Shown one piece after another: positions 6,247 through 11,131 of a stretch of 11,131 nt of DNA (its first letter is position 1; each line of letters opens with the position of its first letter). Location: contig JAFAHP010000490.1 in assembly GCA_019237175.1 (NCBI GenBank), positions 1 to 11,131 on the forward strand. Direction: 5' to 3'. Below the pieces are notes generated by a model that worked only from the letters and a program-made list of their open reading frames with translations, made no database searches and was not told where the DNA came from. The position numbers were made by a program, and so were the translations under genes. Source of the DNA: Alphaproteobacteria bacterium. GTDB taxonomy: Bacteria > Pseudomonadota > Alphaproteobacteria > ATCC43930 > CGMCC-115725.

Positions 6247-7518
6247 ATGGCACGCGCGGCCGCAGGCTGGGCGCGAGCTAGCGTAGCGATTGCTTTTCTG
6301 GGCCTGGAGCTCGCGGGATGCGCGTCATCGACGCCTGACAGACTGTCTCTCGGCGCCGCAGCCGGGCGCGGCATCGGCACGTATCGGGTCGGCGCCCCAT
6401 ATGAAATCAATGGCGTGTGGTATTACCCGGCGGTCGATTACAATTACGACAGGACCGGGGTCGCCTCGTGGTATGGCGAGGCTTTCGAAGGTCGGTTAAC
6501 CGCCAATGGCGAAATCTTTGACCTTAATGGCATGACCGCCGCTCACACCACCTTACCGATGCCGAGCATCGTGCAAGTGACCAACCTCGCGAATGGCCGC
6601 TCAATTCGTTTGCGCGTCAATGACCGCGGCCCGTTCGTCGACGGCCGGCTGATCGACGTGTCGCGGCGAGCAGCCCAGTTACTGGGGTTTGAGACCCAGG
6701 GTACGGCCCCTGTCCGGGTCACAATATTGAAGGATCAGAGCATCGCGGTCGCCGAAGAGGCGATGCGGAGCGGCGGTCAGATCCTCGTAGCGCAAACATC
6801 GACTGCGGCAGCGCCGCCTCCGGCCCCCGCGTCTCTGGACGCGGTCGCTACGACCGCGGGGTCGGTGTCAAGATACGTTGCGCCGCTGCCGCCAGAGGCC
6901 GCGTTCGAACAGCGGGCAGTCTGGCCGCCATCGCGAAACGCCGCCATGCCTGGTGAACCGCCCCCAGCGCCGGCTAGGCTCGCGGCGCCATCCACAGTGG
7001 CACGACCGTCATCGCCGCCTTCGGTGCCGGCGCCGAGCCCTGGGTCATCGACGCAAATCGCAATGGCGTCCAGCCCCACGCCGCCGATGCTGTCGCCGGG
7101 GCCGCCGTCCCGAACGGCGCCTTCGCCGCGCTATCGGTTTGCGCTGATCTCGCCCGCGGAGGCAGCCGAATTGCCGTCGGCGCAATCGCCGACGCGCAAA
7201 CCTGACCTTGTTACAGGCTCGGCTCCGGTTCGGGTTGCAAAAATGCCACCCACCATACCAAAGGCTGCCGCAACGGCGAGACAGCCAATGGATCGGGTCT
7301 TTGTCCAGGCTGGCGCCTTCGCGCAGCGCGACAACGCCGAACGGGTCGAGGCGCGCATCGCCGAGTTCGGCAGGGTTCAGGTAACCGCCGCGTCGGTCAA
7401 CGGGGTGGCAATGTACCGCGTGCGGCTTGGCCCGTTCAAAAACGCAGAGCAGGCTAGCCGTCTGCTCGCCCGCATCGTCAACAGCGGCTATCCGGGCGCG
7501 CGCATCGTCAGCGATTGA
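6247..7518 (+). CDS. rlpA: Septal ring lytic transglycosylase / lipoprotein RlpA with SPOR domain
   Basis: The 423-residue protein is a lipoprotein: the signal peptide ends in the lipobox LAGC with C25 lipidated. Alanine at +2 predicts the outer membrane. A double-psi beta-barrel spans about residues 70-160, with GVASWYG, TANGEIFD, TAAHTTLP and VRVNDRGPF. The acidic pair E89 and D126 has the same 37-residue spacing as the catalytic residues I recall for Pseudomonas RlpA. A long Ala/Pro/Ser-rich linker (about 185-345) leads to a C-terminal SPOR domain (348-423, starting MDRVFVQAGAF), which binds glycan strands lacking stem peptides and directs the protein to the septum. RlpA cleaves such denuded glycans. 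The ATG at 6247 is preceded by a GGGGCGGGG purine-rich stretch. Its neighbours, MltB-type and carboxypeptidase genes, fit a shared wall-remodelling role. Confidence 0.95.
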   Translation: MARAAAGWARASVAIAFLGLELAGCASSTPDRLSLGAAAGRGIGTYRVGAPYEINGVWYYPAVDYNYDRTGVASWYGEAFEGRLTANGEIFDLNGMTAAHTTLPMPSIVQVTNLANGRSIRLRVNDRGPFVDGRLIDVSRRAAQLLGFETQGTAPVRVTILKDQSIAVAEEAMRSGGQILVAQTSTAAAPPPAPASLDAVATTAGSVSRYVAPLPPEAAFEQRAVWPPSRNAAMPGEPPPAPARLAAPSTVARPSSPPSVPAPSPGSSTQIAMASSPTPPMLSPGPPSRTAPSPRYRFALISPAEAAELPSAQSPTRKPDLVTGSAPVRVAKMPPTIPKAAATARQPMDRVFVQAGAFAQRDNAERVEARIAEFGRVQVTAASVNGVAMYRVRLGPFKNAEQASRLLARIVNSGYPGARIVSD

Positions 7519-7555
7519 AGAGCCCGGCCGGCTGGAGCGAGAGGGGGAGAATCAG

Positions 7556-8785
7556 GTGGGGAAGAGAATATCGCGATGGGTCCGTTTTCTGCTGTCGGCC
7601 GGCGCGGCCATCGGGCTTGTCGGCCAATTGGCGCAGGCGGCCTCTCATGGCAAGGGCAGAGCGAAAACGGCGGTGGTGGTCCCGGCGTTGGCCGCCAATT
7701 CAACGACGCAGGCGGTTGGCATCGATACACAGGCCACCCATGCCTTTATCGAGGAAGTCGAAACCGGCACTGTCCTGCTCGACAAGGGCGCCGACGAGCG
7801 CCTTCCGCCCGCCTCGATGGCCAAGATGATGACCGTCTATACGGTGTTTACGATGTTGCGAGACGGTAAAGCCAAGATGAGCGATGAGTTGCCGGTCAGC
7901 GAAGCGGCGTGGCGGACCAGCGGCTCCAAGATGTTCGTACCGCTCGGCGCCAAGATCAGCATCGACGATCTGCTGCACGGCGCGATCATTCAATCGGGCA
8001 ACGACGCCTGCGTTGTACTCGCCGAGGGGCTCGCCGGCAGTGTTGAAGCCTTTGTTGATATTATGAACCAGAAGTCCAAGGAGATTGGACTCAAAGACAC
8101 TCATTTCACCAATGTCGACGGCCTTCCCGATCCGAACGAATGGAGCACGGCGCGGGATCTGGCGACCCTAGCGATCCGCACGGTCACGGACTTTCCCGAA
8201 TATTACAAGATGTATAGCCAGTTGGACTTCACCTTCAACAACATCAAACAAGGCAACCGCAATCCACTGCTGTACAAAAACATTGGAGCGGACGGGCTGA
8301 AGACCGGGCACACCGAGGAAGCAGGATACAGCCTGACGGCTTCGCTGGTGCGCGGCGATCGCCGCGTCGTTATGGTGCTGGGCGGCCTGCCGACAATGAA
8401 GGCGCGCGCCGAGGAAAGCGAGCGGCTTGCCGACTGGGCATTCCGCGAATTCAACGACTACCGTCTGTTCGCTGCCGGCGACAAGATAGAGGAGGCCGAG
8501 GTCTGGCTCGGCAGTGACGCGCGCGTTGCGCTTACCGTCGGGAAGGACCTCGTGGTGACGTTGTCAAGGTCCGCACGCAAAGGCATGGAGGTCGCAGCCC
8601 AATACGACGGCCCGATCCCGGCGCCGGTTAAGAAGGGCGAAAGCGTGGGCCAAATCGTCGTGACCGCGCCCGATACGCCGCCGCAGCAGGCGTCGCTCGT
8701 TGCTGCCGCTGATGTCGCACGTGAGGATGCCCTGCCACGCATCGCCACGCTCGCCGGCTATCTGGTATGGGGCCAGCGGCGCTGA
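7556..8785 (+). CDS. dacA: D-alanyl-D-alanine carboxypeptidase (low-molecular-mass PBP, DacA-like)
   Basis: This penicillin-binding protein removes the terminal D-alanine from peptidoglycan stem peptides in the periplasm. The start chosen is GTG at 7556, preceded by GAGGGGGAG about 5 nt upstream. It gives 409 residues and a signal peptide (RWVRFLLSAGAAIGLVGQLAQA). The earlier in-frame ATG at 7427 overlaps the end of rlpA by 92 nt and has no leader-like sequence after it. The active-site motifs are complete: S87-M-A-K90 (nucleophile serine), S147-G-N149 and K249-T-G251. Residues about 300-385 form the PBP5-type beta-rich C-terminal domain. The end, which includes LPRIATLAGYLVW, could be the amphipathic membrane anchor. 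The gene lies 37 nt after rlpA and just before tmk, as is common in alphaproteobacteria. Confidence 0.93.
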   Translation: MGKRISRWVRFLLSAGAAIGLVGQLAQAASHGKGRAKTAVVVPALAANSTTQAVGIDTQATHAFIEEVETGTVLLDKGADERLPPASMAKMMTVYTVFTMLRDGKAKMSDELPVSEAAWRTSGSKMFVPLGAKISIDDLLHGAIIQSGNDACVVLAEGLAGSVEAFVDIMNQKSKEIGLKDTHFTNVDGLPDPNEWSTARDLATLAIRTVTDFPEYYKMYSQLDFTFNNIKQGNRNPLLYKNIGADGLKTGHTEEAGYSLTASLVRGDRRVVMVLGGLPTMKARAEESERLADWAFREFNDYRLFAAGDKIEEAEVWLGSDARVALTVGKDLVVTLSRSARKGMEVAAQYDGPIPAPVKKGESVGQIVVTAPDTPPQQASLVAAADVAREDALPRIATLAGYLVWGQRR

Positions 8786-8790
8786 TTGGA

Positions 8791-9438
8791 ATGTCGCGCG
8801 GTCGCTTGATCACCATCGAAGGCGGGGAGGGGGCCGGCAAATCGACCCAAGTGCCGCTATTGGTCGCGGCGCTCGAGGGTGTGGGAATCCGGACTTTGGC
8901 GACGCGTGAGCCCGGCGGCTCGCCGGGTGGTGAAGCGATCCGTCGATTGCTGCTCGAAGGCGAGGGCGAGCGGTGGGACGCCGCGAGCGAGGCTCTACTG
9001 CTGATGGCTGCGCGGCGCGACCACGTCGCAAAGCTGATTGAGCCGGCCTTGGCGCGCGGCGTGTGGGTCGTGTCGGACCGCTTTGCCGATTCGACACTTG
9101 CTTATCAAGGCTATGGGCGCGGGCTGGCGGTGGCCGATATCGCTATGCTGCATCGCTTTGGGCTCGGCAATTTTGTTCCCGACCTGACAGTAATCCTTGA
9201 TCTCCCGATCGAAATCGGGCTTGCGCGCGTCAGCGCGCGGGCCAGCGCCGACCGGTTCGAGCGCCTCGACCATGCATTCCATCAACGGCTGCGCAACGGG
9301 TTTCGCGAGATCGCCGCGGCCGAGCCGGCGCGCTATGTCTTGATCGATGCCGCTGGCGAGCCTGAGATGGTGCACCGCGCGATTCTCAGCGCCGTCATGC
9401 AGCGGCTTCGGGTGAGCCTCAAGCCGGCGCAAAAATGA
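8791..9438 (+). CDS. tmk: Thymidylate kinase
   Basis: The 215-residue enzyme phosphorylates dTMP to dTDP with ATP in the cytoplasm. It has a P-loop GGEGAGKST (11-19), TREPGG (38-43, dTMP binding), the DRF motif at 96-98 followed by ADSTLAYQG, and a LID with R and DRFE (about 146-157). The length is normal for the family. The ATG at 8791 puts the conserved RGRLITIEGGEGAGKST at the usual distance from the start. An alternative ATG at 8767 would add 8 residues and overlap dacA. Neither has a strong ribosome binding site. The 5-nt gap after the dacA stop suggests translation coupled to dacA. The pairing with holB downstream is widespread in bacteria. Confidence 0.95.
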   Translation: MSRGRLITIEGGEGAGKSTQVPLLVAALEGVGIRTLATREPGGSPGGEAIRRLLLEGEGERWDAASEALLLMAARRDHVAKLIEPALARGVWVVSDRFADSTLAYQGYGRGLAVADIAMLHRFGLGNFVPDLTVILDLPIEIGLARVSARASADRFERLDHAFHQRLRNGFREIAAAEPARYVLIDAAGEPEMVHRAILSAVMQRLRVSLKPAQK

Positions 9439-9533
9439 AGAGTGCTGGTCGCGCAAGGTTCGAGCTGGGTTTGGCTGTGTGTTCTGCGTTTTGTCTGCGG
9501 AAGTGGGTCTGGACGATTGGAGTGGGTTTCGGC

Positions 9534-9560
9534 ATTCGCCGAGCTGGCGAATCGCCAGCT
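9534..9560. promoter_or_regulatory. Two overlapping, mutually exclusive inverted repeats upstream of holB
   Basis: ATTCGCC (9534-9540) can pair with GGCGAAT (9546-9552) around GAGCT. AGCTGGCGA (9542-9550) can pair with TCGCCAGCT (9552-9560), a 19-nt palindrome with a single central base. Both use GGCGA, so in RNA only one hairpin can form at a time. The second ends two bases before the AGGAG (9563-9567) that precedes the holB ATG. As DNA the 19-nt palindrome could instead be an operator. No T-run follows, so it is not an intrinsic terminator. The rest of the 138-bp gap (9439-9576) is G/T-rich and holds no gene I can support. Confidence 0.45.
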
Positions 9561-9576
9561 GTAGGAGCGGCGGCCT

Positions 9577-10695
9577 ATGCGCGGCACAGACGAAGCTGAG
9601 ATCGAAAACACGGTTCTACCGCCGCGGACGAACCCGGATCTCGTTGGCCACGAAGCCGCCGAACGCGAACTTCTGCGGCTTTGCCGCTACAGACGCCTGC
9701 CGCATGCCATCTTGCTTGCCGGACCACGCGGGATCGGGAAGGCAACACTTGCTTTTCGCTTCGCTCGCTTTTTATTGGCCCAGGGACGAGACGAGGTGCC
9801 TCCGCCAGACACGTCGAGCGGTTCCGAATATCACACGACCCTTTGGATTCCACCGGAAAGCGGGGTCTTCCGCCGCGTCGCCGCCGGCGGTCACGCTGAT
9901 CTTTTGACGATCGAGCGCGCTTGGGATCCCCGGCGCCGACGGCTGCGCGGCGAGATAGTCGCCGAGGACACGCGCGAAATCGCGGCGTTTTTTCGGCTGA
10001 CCGCGGCGGAAGAGGGCTGGCGGATCGTGATTGTCGACGGCGCCGAGGAAATGAACCGCCACGCCGCCAACGCCCTCCTAAAGATCCTCGAAGAGCCCCC
10101 CGACCATTCTTTGCTGCTGCTGGTCAGCCATAGTCCCGGGCGGCTGCTGCCGACAATCCGCTCGCGCTGCCGATGGCTGGCATTGGCGCCTTTGACGATG
10201 GCACTAACCGCGCAATTGCTGCATCACTGCCGCCCGCGGCTCGACCAGCACGAGGCGAATGCGTTGGCCGAACTGAGCGGCGGCAGCGTCGGACGCGCCG
10301 CGGAACTCGCTGACGCCGGCGGGCTCGATCTCTATCGCAGGGTTGTCGAATTGGTGGCGCAGGCACCGGCAATCGACCTTGGCCGACTGCACGCGCTGAC
10401 CGATGGGCTCGCTCGCGCCGATGCTGAGGACGCCTGCCGGACGTGCCAGGAGCTGTTGACGCATTTTTTGGCGCGGCTTGCGGCTGAGGAGGCGCGTGGG
10501 CGTTTGGGAGCCGATGAAATCGTAGCGGGGGAGGGTGCCGCTATGCGCCACCTCGCTGGCCGCGCGGACCCGAGGCGTTGGGCCGGATTGCATCAGGAGA
10601 TCGAAGCTAATTTCGTCGCCGCTCGTGAGCTCAACCTCGACAAGAAACAGACGATGTTGGGCGCGTTCTTTGCCATCGAGACGATGGCACGCTAG
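9577..10695 (+). CDS. holB: DNA polymerase III delta' subunit
   Basis: This 372-residue AAA+ clamp-loader subunit helps load the beta sliding clamp at the replication fork. It shows a Walker A-like GPRGIGKATL (49-58) with Ala where Ser/Thr normally binds Mg-ATP, a Walker B-like VIVDGAEEM (151-159), ANALLKILEEPP (164-175) and the SRC motif (196-198, RSRCRW). The defective P-loop fits delta', which generally does not hydrolyse ATP and acts as the stator. The zinc-binding cysteines of the E. coli-type module are absent; the corresponding region (about 75-125) holds HADLLTIER as in alphaproteobacterial proteins. The ATG at 9577 has AGGAG about 9 nt upstream. The 138-bp gap from tmk is longer than other spacings in this block. 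Confidence 0.93.
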   Translation: MRGTDEAEIENTVLPPRTNPDLVGHEAAERELLRLCRYRRLPHAILLAGPRGIGKATLAFRFARFLLAQGRDEVPPPDTSSGSEYHTTLWIPPESGVFRRVAAGGHADLLTIERAWDPRRRRLRGEIVAEDTREIAAFFRLTAAEEGWRIVIVDGAEEMNRHAANALLKILEEPPDHSLLLLVSHSPGRLLPTIRSRCRWLALAPLTMALTAQLLHHCRPRLDQHEANALAELSGGSVGRAAELADAGGLDLYRRVVELVAQAPAIDLGRLHALTDGLARADAEDACRTCQELLTHFLARLAAEEARGRLGADEIVAGEGAAMRHLAGRADPRRWAGLHQEIEANFVAARELNLDKKQTMLGAFFAIETMAR

Positions 10696-10764
10696 AAACG
10701 ACGCTGCCGGCATGGCGGTGGATTGCCGCTGGTCCGGGCCCATATCTGGGCTTTGGAGAGAGCG

Positions 10765-11131
10765 ATGGACACCGCACGGCCGTATTTCATCACGACGCCG
10801 ATATATTACGTCAACGACGAACCGCATCTCGGTCATGCTTATCCGACCGTGGCCGCAGATGCGTTGGCGCGGTTCATGCGGCTGGACGGGCGGGACGTCA
10901 AATTCCTCACCGGCACCGACGAGCACGGCCAGAAGGTCGAGCAGTCAGCGCGTGCAGCCGGCGTGACGCCGCAGGAGTTAGCCGATCGCAACTCTGCGGC
11001 ATTCCGCGAGATGGACCGGCTCCTAAATATCAGCTACGACGATTACATCCGCACCACTGAAGAACGGCATATCCGCGGCGTGCAGGCTCTGTGGCGCGAA
11101 CTCGAGCGTCGCGGCGAGATCTATCTCGGCC
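10765..11131 (+). CDS. metG: Methionyl-tRNA synthetase, N-terminal part (cut by window edge)
   Basis: The first 122 residues of a class I aminoacyl-tRNA synthetase that charges tRNA-Met are visible. The class I HIGH signature appears as HLGH (21-24) in YYVNDEPHLGHAYPTVAAD. FLTGTDEHGQK (47-57) is characteristic of MetG and its methionine pocket. The ATG at 10765 has GGAGAG about 6 nt upstream, and the coding start matches the family closely. It lies 69 nt after holB. The KMSKS loop, zinc knuckle type and C-terminal domain lie outside the window. Confidence 0.96.
   Translation, partial: MDTARPYFITTPIYYVNDEPHLGHAYPTVAADALARFMRLDGRDVKFLTGTDEHGQKVEQSARAAGVTPQELADRNSAAFREMDRLLNISYDDYIRTTEERHIRGVQALWRELERRGEIYLG

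Noticed and set aside
7427..7555. Upstream ATG start for the D,D-carboxypeptidase
   Set aside because: It would overlap rlpA by 92 nt and place the hydrophobic leader about 50 residues into the protein. The GTG at 7556 has a strong ribosome binding site and gives a normal signal peptide.

Overview
The window looks like chromosomal DNA from a high-GC alphaproteobacterium. The main evidence is the plus-strand order rlpA - dacA - tmk - holB - metG, a familiar alphaproteobacterial housekeeping block. The delta' subunit lacking a cysteine (zinc) cluster and a GC-rich palindromic repeat of the type that encodes 'SPQPSPRARG'-like peptides fit the same group. Genus cannot be read from the sequence.

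The left half (1 to 4968) is one minus-strand operon of seven closely spaced genes, with gaps of about 10 to 54 nt. In transcription order these are: a LigB-type (class III extradiol) dioxygenase-like protein (4968-3919); a ferritin-like putative diiron protein (3900-3163); a two-cluster [4Fe-4S] ferredoxin (3152-2901); a second ferritin-like diiron protein (2846-2064); a second two-cluster ferredoxin (2050-1853); an amidohydrolase of the ACMSD/LigJ superfamily (1803-622); and an exported protein with two antibiotic-biosynthesis-monooxygenase (ABM) domains (593 to beyond position 1). The set reads as a catabolic pathway for an aromatic or heteroaromatic compound: ferredoxin-fed diiron oxygenation, then extradiol ring cleavage, then an amidohydrolase acting on the ring-fission product. 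I do not recognise it as a characterised pathway, so the substrate and the step order are inference. A GC-rich palindromic repeat lies inside this operon. It appears to supply the C-terminal tail and stop codon of one gene and the ribosome binding site of the next.

A 234-bp divergent intergenic region (4969-5202) separates this operon from the plus-strand genes and should hold promoters for both directions.

The right half (5203 to 11131) is plus strand. Three cell-envelope enzymes come first: an MltB-type lytic transglycosylase, the outer-membrane lipoprotein RlpA with a SPOR domain, and a D-alanyl-D-alanine carboxypeptidase. Thymidylate kinase, DNA polymerase III delta' and the start of methionyl-tRNA synthetase follow. 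The 138-bp gap before holB holds two overlapping, mutually exclusive inverted repeats next to the holB ribosome binding site.

No tRNA, rRNA, CRISPR array, insertion sequence or convincing rho-independent terminator was seen.
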